A stretch of DNA of 64,000 nt from Flavobacterium sharifuzzamanii (GCF_003254585.1 NZ_QJGZ01000036.1:310001-374000); one strand, 5' to 3'; positions 16,504-25,074 are shown, numbered from the stretch's first letter. Translations and numbers: made by a program. The notes: generated from the sequence alone by a model not told the origin.

Positions 16504-16578
16504 GATAAAGAATTTGGTTAGTTTACAATGTTTAATGCTTTTTTAAATAATTTAATAATGACAGAAAATGAAGAATAG
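16504..16578 (+). pseudogene. Remnant of a second copy of the 193-aa gene (3' end)
   Basis: The frame reads DKEFG, a TAG stop, FTMFNAFLNNLIMTENEE and a final TAG. This aligns with the end of the 193-aa protein (GYFTMFNAFFNNSII), with the Tyr codon changed to TAG. The rest of the gene is missing. It overlaps the start of the following small-gene remnant. Confidence 0.7.
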
Positions 16579-16761
16579 ATTTTTAGTGTTCTTAACAATT
16601 GGCATCGTGCTTTTTGTTTATTTTTATTTCTCAGATTACTTTTTAACTTAAATATAGGTGACACATATTATGTCATAAATTATTTTTACCCAATACTGAT
16701 TGTTTTGATAGTTGGAAGTGCCATTTATTTTTACAAAAGAACCAAAGAAAAGTTAGGATAA
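16568..16761 (+). pseudogene. Frameshifted paralogue of the 69-aa membrane protein
   Basis: From the ATG at 16568 the frame gives a first transmembrane helix (FLVFLTIGIVLFVYFYFSD) and stops at 16649. Shifting frame at about 16651 resumes NIGDTYYVINYFY, a second helix and KRTKEKLG, ending at 16761. Laid end to end it aligns with the 69-aa protein (YFFFSNEYF, YYIINYFYFS). One frameshift near 16645-16651 explains the break. A translated 27-aa N-terminal peptide remains possible. Confidence 0.75.
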
Positions 16762-16772
16762 TTATTTATAGA

Positions 16773-16806
16773 TTAAAAACCTCGAATTTACTTTCGAGGT
16801 TTTTAA
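16773..16806 (+). terminator. Terminator after the duplicated remnant
   Basis: A 12-bp stem (AAAAACCTCGAA and complement) followed by TTTTT; it retains the operon-end position seen after the intact copy. Confidence 0.8.
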
Positions 16807-16842
16807 TTAAAAAAACTTAGCGCACTTTGCGTTAAAAAAAAT

Positions 16843-18570
16843 CTACAAAACTCGATAAACAGGATACTGCATATGCGCCTTTTCATAATAAACAGAATGC
16901 TTGTAAATCCAATCCAATTGTGCTTCAGGATTTTTAGCAAACGCAGAATCGGATTGTTTTTTAGCTTCTAATTCTGCTTTTAGAGTTGGATTTTCTTTTA
17001 AAAGTTGTCCGGCAGTATCTTCAAAAATATACTCAGAGTAATGTTCTTTTTGCTGTAAAATTGGATCAAAGAAATTCCAGTTAAAGAACGAATCTACGCC
17101 TTCTGGTTCAAAAGCTTCTACAAGATATTTTACGCCTTTTTGGTTGGTTGGTACGATGTAATCTCCTTTGGCGAAAGCCATTTTAACGATTTTAGAAGTT
17201 ACGGTTGTATTTCTATGTATATAATGTCCTTCGTAAGCAGACGGAACGGTTTTATAATCGGCAATTCTGTAGCTTTCGACTTCTATAATCGTATCGTTTT
17301 TAATTGGTTTAAATGAGATATTATTGTTTTTCAAAAGATCAATAATATTCCAATACCCTCTCGGAACAATATAAGCCGTAGGAATCATAACTTCTTTAAG
17401 CGATTTAAATTCTTTGATGTACGGAACATCTTTTTTATACGGTTTGCTTCGGTCATAATACAAACGATTTCCAGTTGTAGCGTCGCTTTTTTTATAACCT
17501 GCTTCATAACCTAAAAACGAAAAAGTGGTCGCTTTTGTGCTGTCCAATTCCCATTTTAAAGTGTATGATTTTTTAGGCTGATATTGTTCTAAGTTTTTTA
17601 CTCTTAAATCTTTAATTTTTTGATAGTTCGCATCGGTAAAATCCAAAGTCGATTTCATGTATTCGTAGGTCATTTTTACACGTTCGCCATATTTTTTCAA
17701 CATGTGTGTTTCGACCACAAAACCAATCGTATTAAATAAAGAAGTGTAACCCGTTGTATATCGCGGGCTATCAACAAACTGCCCAAAACCTTTGTCTGGC
17801 GTATCTTTAAACGAATCGACATAAGGCGTAGTTTCGATTTTCTTTTTCTGAAGATCTTTTACCACAGCTGGCATCATTTCGTTATTCATAAAATCACCCA
17901 AAACCGTTCCCAGTTTGTTGTGCTGTGTCATGATGTACGTCAGTTTGTATTGATAATCAGAACCGTTGCTCACGTGATTATCGATAAAAACATCGGCGTT
18001 TATTTTCTGGAAAATTTCTACAAAACTCTTCGTATTTCGAGTATCCGATTTCATTAAATCGCGGTTCAAATCGTAGTTTCTAGCATTTCCTCTAAAACCA
18101 TAAATTTCTGGTCCGTCTTGGTTGGCGCGCGTTGTCGAATTTCGGTTTAAAGCACCACCAATATTATAAACTGGAATGGTAACCAAAACAGTATTTTTTG
18201 GCGCTTTCATTTTTCCTGTTGCCAAATCTCTGTAGAATTGCATTGTGGCGTCAATTCCGTCAGGTTCTCCAGCGTGGATTCCGTTATTTACAAACAAAAC
18301 AGCTTTGGTTTTCTGGATCTTATCAAAATCAAATTCCTTGTCAGGATTAAAGGTAATCATGTGCAAAGGTTCGCCAGAATCGGTCAATCCCATTTCTTTC
18401 ATTTGAATGGTTGGAAAATCAGCAGCCAGCATCTTCCAATAAGCGATAGTTTCCTGATAAGAAGCAGATTGATTTCCGTTTCCTTTCTCAAAAAACGTAT
18501 CGTATTTTTTGTTGTTTTGAGCAGAAATAGTTATCGTGAAAAGTGAAAAGAGAAATATAAAAAGTTTCAT
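16843..18570 (-). CDS. Secreted M14 family zinc carboxypeptidase
   Basis: 575 aa from the start chosen here, which gives a clean signal peptide (MKLFIFLFSLFTITISAQ). The M14 zinc site is visible: IHAGEPDG supplies the His and Glu ligands near residue 82, and FIDNHVSNG supplies the second His; VVETHM carries the candidate catalytic Glu. A C-terminal domain of about 230 residues follows. It should remove C-terminal residues from peptides in the periplasm or outside. Single gene, no operon partner. Confidence 0.88.
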   Translation of the reverse strand: MKLFIFLFSLFTITISAQNNKKYDTFFEKGNGNQSASYQETIAYWKMLAADFPTIQMKEMGLTDSGEPLHMITFNPDKEFDFDKIQKTKAVLFVNNGIHAGEPDGIDATMQFYRDLATGKMKAPKNTVLVTIPVYNIGGALNRNSTTRANQDGPEIYGFRGNARNYDLNRDLMKSDTRNTKSFVEIFQKINADVFIDNHVSNGSDYQYKLTYIMTQHNKLGTVLGDFMNNEMMPAVVKDLQKKKIETTPYVDSFKDTPDKGFGQFVDSPRYTTGYTSLFNTIGFVVETHMLKKYGERVKMTYEYMKSTLDFTDANYQKIKDLRVKNLEQYQPKKSYTLKWELDSTKATTFSFLGYEAGYKKSDATTGNRLYYDRSKPYKKDVPYIKEFKSLKEVMIPTAYIVPRGYWNIIDLLKNNNISFKPIKNDTIIEVESYRIADYKTVPSAYEGHYIHRNTTVTSKIVKMAFAKGDYIVPTNQKGVKYLVEAFEPEGVDSFFNWNFFDPILQQKEHYSEYIFEDTAGQLLKENPTLKAELEAKKQSDSAFAKNPEAQLDWIYKHSVYYEKAHMQYPVYRVL

Positions 18571-18655
18571 GGTTTTGGTTTTAATAGGAATCAAATATAA
18601 AGTTTTTTGTTTCAAGTTTCAGGTTTCAAGTTGATATGCTTTGCAGTTATTTTTG

Positions 18656-18736
18656 TCTCGCAGATTTTGCAGATTTTGCGGATTTTTTATTTTAATATTT
18701 GGGATTTAATCTGCTTGATCTGCAAAATCTGCGAGA
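18656..18736. repeat. 19-bp perfect inverted repeat
   Basis: Positions 18656-18674 and 18718-18736 are perfect reverse complements (TCTCGCAGATTTTGC type) with internal GATTTTGC direct repeats. It lies between the divergent M14 peptidase and helicase genes. TTTCAAGTTTCAGG direct repeats precede it and recur near 24958. Confidence 0.8.
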
Positions 18737-18789
18737 AACAAAATTCAACAGCATTCAAATCTGAACACTAAAAACTGTAAACTGCCCAC

Positions 18790-18807
18790 TATTTTTGTCT
18801 ACTTTTG
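18790..18807 (+). promoter_or_regulatory. Tandem -7 boxes just upstream of the helicase ATG
   Basis: TATTTTTG at 18790 and TACTTTTG at 18800 both match TAnnTTTG. The second ends 4 nt before the ATG at 18812, the same geometry as at pyrE, which would give a leader of zero to about 12 nt. No good -33 box is seen. Confidence 0.45.
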
Positions 18808-18811
18808 CAGC

Positions 18812-20173
18812 ATGAAAAAACACCATTCCAACGATATACTTTCGAATTTAGGGATTCAGAGCCTCAACGAGATGCAGGAAACTGCTCATGACGTTATTCT
18901 GAATGATAACAACGTTTTGTTGCTCTCTCCAACAGGATCTGGAAAAACATTAGCATTTTTGCTTCCAGTTTTAGAATTATTGCAGCCAGAAATCTTATCT
19001 GTTCAATGTTTGATTTTGGTTCCGTCACGCGAATTGGGACTTCAGATTGAACAGGTTTGGAAGAAAATGGGAACGCAGTACAAAGTAAATATTTGTTACG
19101 GTGGACACTCGATTGAAACCGAAATGAAAAATTTAAGCAATCCGCCAGCGGTTTTAATTGGAACGCCTGGAAGAATTGCCGATCATATTGACAGAGAATC
19201 TTTTAGAACCGATAAAATCCAGACTTTAATTTTGGACGAATTTGATAAATCGCTTCAATTAGGGTTTCATGAACAGATGTCTTTTATTATTGGCCGATTG
19301 CCAAAAGTCAATAAAAGAGTTTTAGTTTCAGCAACTTCAGATATTGAGATTCCGAAATACACGAGAGTCGTAAATCCAACTATTCTAGATTTTATTCCAG
19401 AGGAAGAAGAAAAGGCAAATCTTTCTATGAAAATGGTGATTTCGCCAGCAAAAGATAAACTGCAGAGTTTATTCAATTTGATTTGTTCTCTGAAATCAGA
19501 ATCGGCTATTATCTTTTGTAATCACAGAGATGCTGCAGAACGTATCAGCGATACTTTAAACGAAAAAGGAATCTATTCGGTGTATTATCATGGCGGAATG
19601 GATCAGGATGAGCGTGAGAGAGCTTTAATTCAGTTTAGAAACGGTAGTGTGACGTATTTGGTTACTACAGATTTGGCGGCGAGAGGTTTGGATATTCCTG
19701 AAATGAAACATGTTATCCATTATCATCTTCCGTTAAAAGAAGACGAGTTTACGCATCGTAATGGGCGTACAGCACGTATGCAGGCAACGGGAACGGCTTA
19801 CATTATCATTCACGAAAGTGAAAAACAATTGGATTACATTGATTACGAAATGGAGGTTTTTGATGTGGAAGGAAAAGTTTCGCTTCCAAGTCCGCCTAAA
19901 TTTCAGACTATTTATATCAGTGGCGGAAAGAAAACAAAACTGAACAAATTTGATATCGTTGGATTCTTTTCTCAAAAAGGAAAACTGGAAAAAGACGATT
20001 TAGGTTTGATTGAAGTTAAAGATTTTGTTTCGTTTGCAGCTGTAAAGTACAATAAAGTAAAAGATCTTTTGAAAAATATTAAAGATGAAAAAATGAAAGG
20101 CAAGAAGTTTAAAATCGAAGTTGCCCGTAATGTCATCAAGAAAGAAGAAGATGAGAAGAGAGGGAAGTACTGA
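18812..20173 (+). CDS. DEAD-box-family RNA helicase, DbpA-like
   Basis: 453 aa. Helicase motifs in order: SPTGSGKT (motif I), VPSRELG, TPGRIADH, LDEFDK (motif II, DEFD rather than DEAD), SATSD, FCNHRDAAERI, TTDLAARGLD and HRNGRTARM. The last 75 residues (TIYISGGKKTKL, DIVGFFSQKG, FKIEVARN) form the DbpA-type RNA-binding domain that in E. coli targets 23S rRNA. A role in large-subunit assembly is inferred. The DEFD variant keeps both acidic residues needed for Mg-ATP. Confidence 0.9.
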   Translation: MKKHHSNDILSNLGIQSLNEMQETAHDVILNDNNVLLLSPTGSGKTLAFLLPVLELLQPEILSVQCLILVPSRELGLQIEQVWKKMGTQYKVNICYGGHSIETEMKNLSNPPAVLIGTPGRIADHIDRESFRTDKIQTLILDEFDKSLQLGFHEQMSFIIGRLPKVNKRVLVSATSDIEIPKYTRVVNPTILDFIPEEEEKANLSMKMVISPAKDKLQSLFNLICSLKSESAIIFCNHRDAAERISDTLNEKGIYSVYYHGGMDQDERERALIQFRNGSVTYLVTTDLAARGLDIPEMKHVIHYHLPLKEDEFTHRNGRTARMQATGTAYIIIHESEKQLDYIDYEMEVFDVEGKVSLPSPPKFQTIYISGGKKTKLNKFDIVGFFSQKGKLEKDDLGLIEVKDFVSFAAVKYNKVKDLLKNIKDEKMKGKKFKIEVARNVIKKEEDEKRGKY

Positions 20174-20386
20174 TTTCTGATTATTAGAGTAAAGATGTAA
20201 GAAGCAAGATGTAGATATGGAGATTGAAATTTAGATTTTTAATATTTATTTTATTGTATTTCAGTAGTTTAGAATTGTGCGGCTAAGTTTTACAATTTTA
20301 TGTTAAAAAAATAATGATTTGATAGGTGTTTTTTCAATAATTCTATGTTTTTTTGCTACAGTAAAATTGTAAACCCCAAATTCAGT

Positions 20387-20833
20387 ATGAAAAACATTAT
20401 TACCCTTGCCATTCTGTTCGTTAGCTTTGTATCATTTGGACAAGTTAAAGTTCTAGAGACAGTTCCTGTTGAGAAATTAGGAAAAGTGAATAACAATTAC
20501 ATCCAAAAAATTGGAGATGAGTACACGGTATATTATACTATTATCCAAAGCGATGAGGACTCTTCTAACTTAAGAAAATTCTCTTTCAAAAACATCGATA
20601 ATGCCTACAACAACCTTTACAATATTATTGTTGGAGGATTTACAGCAACGCCTTTGTATGATATCAAATTAGAGTTGCCAAATAACTACATTTGGTTACA
20701 CTACACAGGAAACGTTGTTCCAGACAAAGCAACTGTACAATTTATGGTTTCTAGCAAAGAAAGAGACGCAGATACAAACAATGTTTCTGAGCCATTCGTA
20801 AAAGACCAAATCAGTAAATTATTCCAGAAATAG
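20387..20833 (+). CDS. Secreted protein of unknown function
   Basis: 148 aa from the ATG at 20387, which begins a clear signal peptide (MKNIITLAILFVSFVSFGQ); an upstream ATG at 20345 would put 14 non-signal residues ahead of it. The mature part looks mostly beta-strand, with YTVYYTIIQSD and NYIWLHYTG. No family recognised. It probably has its own promoter and ends at a strong terminator. Confidence 0.75.
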   Translation: MKNIITLAILFVSFVSFGQVKVLETVPVEKLGKVNNNYIQKIGDEYTVYYTIIQSDEDSSNLRKFSFKNIDNAYNNLYNIIVGGFTATPLYDIKLELPNNYIWLHYTGNVVPDKATVQFMVSSKERDADTNNVSEPFVKDQISKLFQK

Positions 20834-20852
20834 TTTATTGTTAGAATAATAT

Positions 20853-20889
20853 AAAAAAGCCCGTTCAGTTTTATGAGCGGGCTTTTTTT
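20853..20889 (+). terminator. Terminator after the secreted protein gene
   Basis: A 15-bp stem (AAAAAAGCCCGTTCA with one wobble) with a 6-nt loop followed by a T run. Confidence 0.9.
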
Positions 20890-20925
20890 GTGTCAAGTTT
20901 TATATGTACTTTATGTATAGTTTTA

Positions 20926-21036
20926 GCGCAAAGTGCGCAAAGTATTTTTATATAAGGCTTTATAAAAGCGCAAAGTTCGCAAAGCTTTGTGGACAAAACT
21001 TTGCGAACTTTGCGTAAATCATTGTGTGCTTTGCGG
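20926..21036. repeat. GCAAAGT inverted repeat cluster
   Basis: A 16-bp perfect inverted repeat (20969-20984 with 20999-21014, CGCAAAGTTCGCAAAG type) is flanked by further partial copies (GCGCAAAGTGCGCAAAG at 20926, CTTTGCGG near 21030). No coding sequence. Confidence 0.75.
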
Positions 21037-21061
21037 TTAAATTGCTAGTATTTTAAAAAAA

Positions 21062-21097
21062 CTTAGAATCTTAGCATCTCAGAACCTTAGCAACTTA
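21062..21097. repeat. CTTAG-type short interspersed repeat
   Basis: Units CTTAGAATCT, TAGCATCTCA, GAACCTTAGC in 10-nt register, just downstream of the PhnA gene stop. Confidence 0.6.
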
Positions 21098-21102
21098 AAA
21101 AA

Positions 21103-21681
21103 TTAAATCTTCTTCACATATTGCGTGATAATTACAATCTGTTGTCCGTCTACTTTTCCTTCAATGTATTCAGCATTTTCGTGGTCTAAACGAATGTTTC
21201 TCACAGCAGTTCCTTGTTTGGCAACCATGCTTGATCCTTTTACTTTAAGATCTTTGATTAAAACAACCGAGTCACCATGTTGTAGCACTACGCCGTTACT
21301 GTCGCGGTGAACTAATTTGTTTTCGTCATCTTCGCCTTCTCCAGTTGCTTTTGCCCATTCTAGAGTTTCGTCATCAAGATACATCATATCTAGTAACTCC
21401 TGTGGCCATCCTGCAGCGCGCATACGGCTTAACATTCTCCAAGCTACTACTTGTACAGGGATATTTTCGTTCCACATGCTGTCGTTAAGACATCTCCAGT
21501 GATTTAAATCTACATTATCTGGATTTTCAATTTGGTCAATACAAGTGTTACAGGCTAATACAGCTTCGTCAATTCCGCCTTTTCTAGTTGGCAAAACTTG
21601 ATAAACTTTTAAATTTTCTTCATTACCGCAAAGTTCACATTTAGATCCGCTTCGTTTGCTTAATTCTCTCTCGATACTCAT
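21103..21681 (-). CDS. PhnA/YjdM-type zinc-ribbon protein
   Basis: 192 aa. The N-terminus has a zinc ribbon with two Cys pairs (CELC, CNTC), and the C-terminal 75 residues are the PhnA domain (DSNGVVLQHGDSVVLIKDLKVKGSS). Despite the name, this family is not part of the C-P lyase pathway and its role is poorly defined. Between the two lies a helical region not present in the short E. coli protein. Single gene. Confidence 0.85.
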   Translation of the reverse strand: MSIERELSKRSGSKCELCGNEENLKVYQVLPTRKGGIDEAVLACNTCIDQIENPDNVDLNHWRCLNDSMWNENIPVQVVAWRMLSRMRAAGWPQELLDMMYLDDETLEWAKATGEGEDDENKLVHRDSNGVVLQHGDSVVLIKDLKVKGSSMVAKQGTAVRNIRLDHENAEYIEGKVDGQQIVIITQYVKKI

Positions 21682-21781
21682 TATTTGTTGTTTGTTTTAA
21701 AAATGCGAAATTACTTATAATTTGCTTCGCTGGCAAGTTTGTTGTTTTAATAACTGAGATAGACAATAGAAAACTAAAAAA

Positions 21782-22675
21782 TTATTTTCTTTTATTTTTG
21801 GACTCTAATGAACTAACCTTCTTTTTTAGATTGTTTATTTCTTTATTTTGCTGAATTGTATAAAGTGTCAGTTCTTCTATTTTTTGTAATAATTTCAATT
21901 GAAAATCTTTCATGTTAAGTCCATTTTCAATCATCGTTTTTTCAGAATCTATTTCGGGAAGATGTTTATTGGTTGTAACATAAGATTCGAGTTCATTTAA
22001 TTCCAATAATTTATAATCTTTTTCGAAAACAAAATCACATCCGCCTTGTAAATCAACTTTTATTTCTTTGGCTCTTATTGTCCCGCACACATCTAGTTTA
22101 TAAGCAGGTACGTTGGTGCCAATACCAACATTATTATTCAGAAAGTTAAGGTCCTCAATTATGTATACATTAACAGCAGTTCCTTGAGGATAATCATTCT
22201 CTAATGAGGGAACTGCCATTGCGTTTGGATTATAATTCCAGCTGGTTGTAGTCTTATAGACATTTTGATTCATTCCATTAATTTCTTCTACCAATATATT
22301 TCTTCCACTATATATAGACCAATCTGTTGTTTTTTCTAGATGAGGACCACTATTTACTGTAGCTTGTATAGGAGTGGATATTAGTTCAGTTCTTTTTGGT
22401 TTCAATACATAAACTTTAACGTAAGAACCTTGTTCAAAATCACTATCTATTCCTTCGACTAGCATTGCAGTTGGATTAAAAGCTCTAAAAGGGGAGGTGT
22501 ATATTTTTTTCTTGGTTCCATCTACTTTTTCTACCAATATGTTTTTAGTATTAAATTTAGACCAATCAGTTGTTGCTACTAAATGAGCGCCACTAGAAAC
22601 TGTTGCATGTACGCTTTGAGATAATAAATTATTACTAACAGAAAGTAATAGTAATGCAAAAAATATTTTTTTCAT
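21782..22675 (-). CDS. Secreted protein with two tandem repeats and an S74-like tail
   Basis: 297 aa from the start that opens a signal peptide (MKKIFFALLLLSV). Two homologous repeats of about 78 residues follow (HATVSSGAHLVATTDW and QATVNSGPHLEKTTDW, each with NILVE). Then comes NVGIGT, KLDVCGTIRAKEIKV and a segment like the tail-fibre/S74 region of many Bacteroidota surface proteins, ending in a coiled coil (LQKIEELTLYTIQQNKEINN). It is probably a trimeric surface or extracellular protein. Its stop-distal start overlaps no gene; longer frames running into coaD are rejected. Confidence 0.7.
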   Translation of the reverse strand: MKKIFFALLLLSVSNNLLSQSVHATVSSGAHLVATTDWSKFNTKNILVEKVDGTKKKIYTSPFRAFNPTAMLVEGIDSDFEQGSYVKVYVLKPKRTELISTPIQATVNSGPHLEKTTDWSIYSGRNILVEEINGMNQNVYKTTTSWNYNPNAMAVPSLENDYPQGTAVNVYIIEDLNFLNNNVGIGTNVPAYKLDVCGTIRAKEIKVDLQGGCDFVFEKDYKLLELNELESYVTTNKHLPEIDSEKTMIENGLNMKDFQLKLLQKIEELTLYTIQQNKEINNLKKKVSSLESKNKRK

Positions 22676-22727
22676 TTTTTTGGTAAAAATATAAGATTTA
22701 TCTGTATTGTATCGGTTTTTGAATAAT

Positions 22728-23186
22728 TTATTTCTTAACCCTAACCGCATCTGGAACCAGCATCTCATATTCACCACCATGACGCAATACATCGCGGACA
22801 ATGCTCGAACTGATAAATGAGGTACTTGCAGCTGTCAGCAAGAAAACGGTTTCTATTTTCGAAAGTTTTCTGTTGGTATGCGCGATAGCTTTTTCAAATT
22901 CGAAATCGGCAGGGTTGCGAAGACCTCTTAGAATGAAATTGGCCTTTAGTTTTTTTGCTAAATCAATTGTTAAACCTTCATAAGTAATAACTGAAACTTT
23001 TGGTTCGTCTTTGAAGGTTTCTTCAATGAAACGTTTTCTTTCTTCTAGTGAAAACATGTATTTTTTTTCGGCATTGACACCAATGGCAATTACAATTTCA
23101 TCAAATAAAGGAATAGCTCTTTTAATGATGTCTTCGTGACCTAATGTAATTGGGTCAAATGATCCTGGGAATATGGCTTTTCGCAT
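22728..23186 (-). CDS. coaD: Phosphopantetheine adenylyltransferase
   Basis: Fourth step of coenzyme A synthesis, transferring AMP from ATP to 4'-phosphopantetheine. 152 aa. The nucleotidyltransferase motif FPGSFDPITLGH lies at the N-terminus, with RGLRNPADFEFE and TSFISSSIVRDV typical of CoaD. Confidence 0.97.
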   Translation of the reverse strand: MRKAIFPGSFDPITLGHEDIIKRAIPLFDEIVIAIGVNAEKKYMFSLEERKRFIEETFKDEPKVSVITYEGLTIDLAKKLKANFILRGLRNPADFEFEKAIAHTNRKLSKIETVFLLTAASTSFISSSIVRDVLRHGGEYEMLVPDAVRVKK

Positions 23187-23188
23187 TT

Positions 23189-23232
23189 TTTTTAAGATTC
23201 TAAGTTGCTAAGATTCTAAGATACTAAGTTTT
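23189..23232. repeat. CTTAG-type short interspersed repeat
   Basis: Units GATTCTAAGTT, GCTAAGATTCTAAG and ATACTAAG between coaD and the zinc-ribbon gene; opposite orientation to the copy at 21062. Confidence 0.65.
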
Positions 23233-23885
23233 TATTTTGTTACTGGAATTTTGTATTCAAATTCTTCAGCTTCCAATGGGGATTTAGCTCGTCTGATTTT
23301 TATTATTTCATTATTTTCATAAAGTTCAATGATTGCTTTTTTTGAATAAGATACTTTTCGAACTGAATAGTTTTCTTTTTTATCTAAATCATCTACTTCA
23401 TAAGGTAGATAAGCATCAAAATCATTATGTGTTGTAAAAATGCTGTCGGTTGTTATTTTATCTATTTTCATGGTTGAATAATAACCATTAGAAAATTTTA
23501 AATTATATACATCTCCAACTTCTGGTTTTTTTATTAAATCTGCAGTTTTCTTATTGTTGTTAATATAAACGTTTATGCCATAAATAATAACTAAAAGCAT
23601 TATAATGCTTCCCGAAAACATCCAAATTGAATTTTCTAATTTTTCATTCTGTAATTTTTCTTGTGCGCTGGAAGATAAATCATCGTAATCAAATAAAGTT
23701 TGACAGTTACCACATTGTATATTTACATATTTCCCGACAGGAAAAAGAGGAATCATAGTAATATGAGTATACTTTTTGTATATACTAAAATGCAATGTGT
23801 TTTCAATCTCGCATTTGGGACATTTTTCATTTGAAATTACCCCGTTTTTTACATTTGAATCCCGAGTTCCTACTAGAAAAAGCAT
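23232..23885 (-). CDS. Zinc-ribbon single-pass membrane protein, unknown
   Basis: 217 aa. The N-terminal part carries two Cys pairs (CPKC, CGNC) in a zinc-ribbon layout, a transmembrane segment lies at about residues 88-108 (SIWMFSGSIIMLLVIIYGI), and the C-terminal part is predicted outside the cytoplasm. No enzyme motif is seen and I do not recognise a named family. It lies between coaD and ddl, with repeats in both spacers. Confidence 0.65.
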   Translation of the reverse strand: MLFLVGTRDSNVKNGVISNEKCPKCEIENTLHFSIYKKYTHITMIPLFPVGKYVNIQCGNCQTLFDYDDLSSSAQEKLQNEKLENSIWMFSGSIIMLLVIIYGINVYINNNKKTADLIKKPEVGDVYNLKFSNGYYSTMKIDKITTDSIFTTHNDFDAYLPYEVDDLDKKENYSVRKVSYSKKAIIELYENNEIIKIRRAKSPLEAEEFEYKIPVTK

Positions 23886-23935
23886 ATTTTGTTAAGGTTC
23901 AGAGAGGTAAAAATTAAATTATTTAAAAAAATAAG

Positions 23936-23979
23936 GTGCTAAAATCTTAGAATCTTAGCACCTCAGTATCTTAGCATCT
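23936..23979. repeat. CTTAG-type short interspersed repeat
   Basis: Four CTTAG/CTCAG units (AATCTTAGAATCTTAGCACC, CTCAGTAT, CTTAGCAT) directly after the ddl stop codon; the clearest copy of the family here. Confidence 0.7.
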
Positions 23980-24949
23980 ATTTTAAAGCTAATTCAATTG
24001 CATTTGTAAATAGATCTTCTAGAGAAATTCCGGCTGCTTTTGCTTGTTGCGGAATCAAACTTTCTGTTGTTAAACCTGGAATAGTGTTCATTTCCAACAT
24101 GTGTGGTTCGCCGTTTACAATGATGAACTCGCTTCTTGAGAAACCTCTCATTTTTAAAACTTCGTAAGCACGTTTTGCAGTTTCTGATACTTTTTTAGTC
24201 AGTTCGTCAGAGATTCTGGCTGGCGTAATTTCTTGTGATTTTCCTTCGTATTTGGCTTCGTAATCGAAGAAATCATTGTCTGATACAATTTCTGTAATTG
24301 GTAAAACGATAACTTCTCCTTTGTAATTGATAACTCCCACAGAAACTTCAGTTCCGTCAAGGAAGCTTTCAATGATGATTTCGTTGTCTTCTTTATACGC
24401 TACTTCAATTGCAATTGGTAATTCTGCTTCGGTTTTTACTTTTGAGATTCCGAAACTAGAACCTGCTTTGTTTGGTTTTACGAAACATGGCAATCCTACT
24501 TTTTTAACGATTTCTGCAGTATTGATTTCGTCACCTTTGTTCAAATAATAAGAAATTGCTGTTTTGATTCCGTATGGTTTTAAAACAGATAATAAATCTC
24601 TTTTATTGAATGTTAAGGCCGATTGGTAATAATCGCAAGAAGATTGTGGCATTCCGATTAATTCGAAATACGCTTGCATTAATCCGTCTTCGCCTGGAGT
24701 TCCGTGAATGGCATTGAAAACACAATCAAATGTGATTTTCTCACCGTTTACTGTAACTGAAAAATCATTTCTATCAATTGGAAATTCGGCTTCATTTTCG
24801 TCTACATAAACCCATTTTTCTTTGAAAATGTGAATACGGAATCCGTTGTATTTTGTTTTGTCAAGATATTGATACACGACATTCCCGCTAATTAAAGATA
24901 TTTTGTATTCGCTGGAATAGCCGCCCATGATGATGGCAATGTTTTTCAT
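23978..24949 (-). CDS. ddl: D-alanine--D-alanine ligase
   Basis: Makes the D-Ala-D-Ala dipeptide for peptidoglycan. 323 aa, ATP-grasp fold. Visible marks are MGGYSSEYKISL at the N-terminus, NAIHGTPGEDG, KPNKAGSSFGISKV for nucleotide binding, and the C-terminal GFSRSEFI and EMNTIPGLTTESL. It is divergent from the PASTA-domain gene. Confidence 0.96.
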   Translation of the reverse strand: MKNIAIIMGGYSSEYKISLISGNVVYQYLDKTKYNGFRIHIFKEKWVYVDENEAEFPIDRNDFSVTVNGEKITFDCVFNAIHGTPGEDGLMQAYFELIGMPQSSCDYYQSALTFNKRDLLSVLKPYGIKTAISYYLNKGDEINTAEIVKKVGLPCFVKPNKAGSSFGISKVKTEAELPIAIEVAYKEDNEIIIESFLDGTEVSVGVINYKGEVIVLPITEIVSDNDFFDYEAKYEGKSQEITPARISDELTKKVSETAKRAYEVLKMRGFSRSEFIIVNGEPHMLEMNTIPGLTTESLIPQQAKAAGISLEDLFTNAIELALK

Positions 24950-25074
24950 GTTTTTGTTTCAGGTTTTAATTTGTTTCAAGTTTCAGGTTTTGCGGTAAAT
25001 CGTTCAAATCTGTTTTGAAACTTTATTGAATATATGATTTTTTAATAAATAACGTTCTTATGAAATAGATTGTC

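Noticed and set aside
20926..21036. CRISPR-like array
   Set aside because: The GCAAAGT units are inverted and unequally spaced, there are no uniform spacers and no cas genes in the window.
21782..22675. Prophage marker because of the S74-like tail
   Set aside because: No other phage genes are nearby, it has a signal peptide, and such tails are common in Bacteroidota surface proteins.
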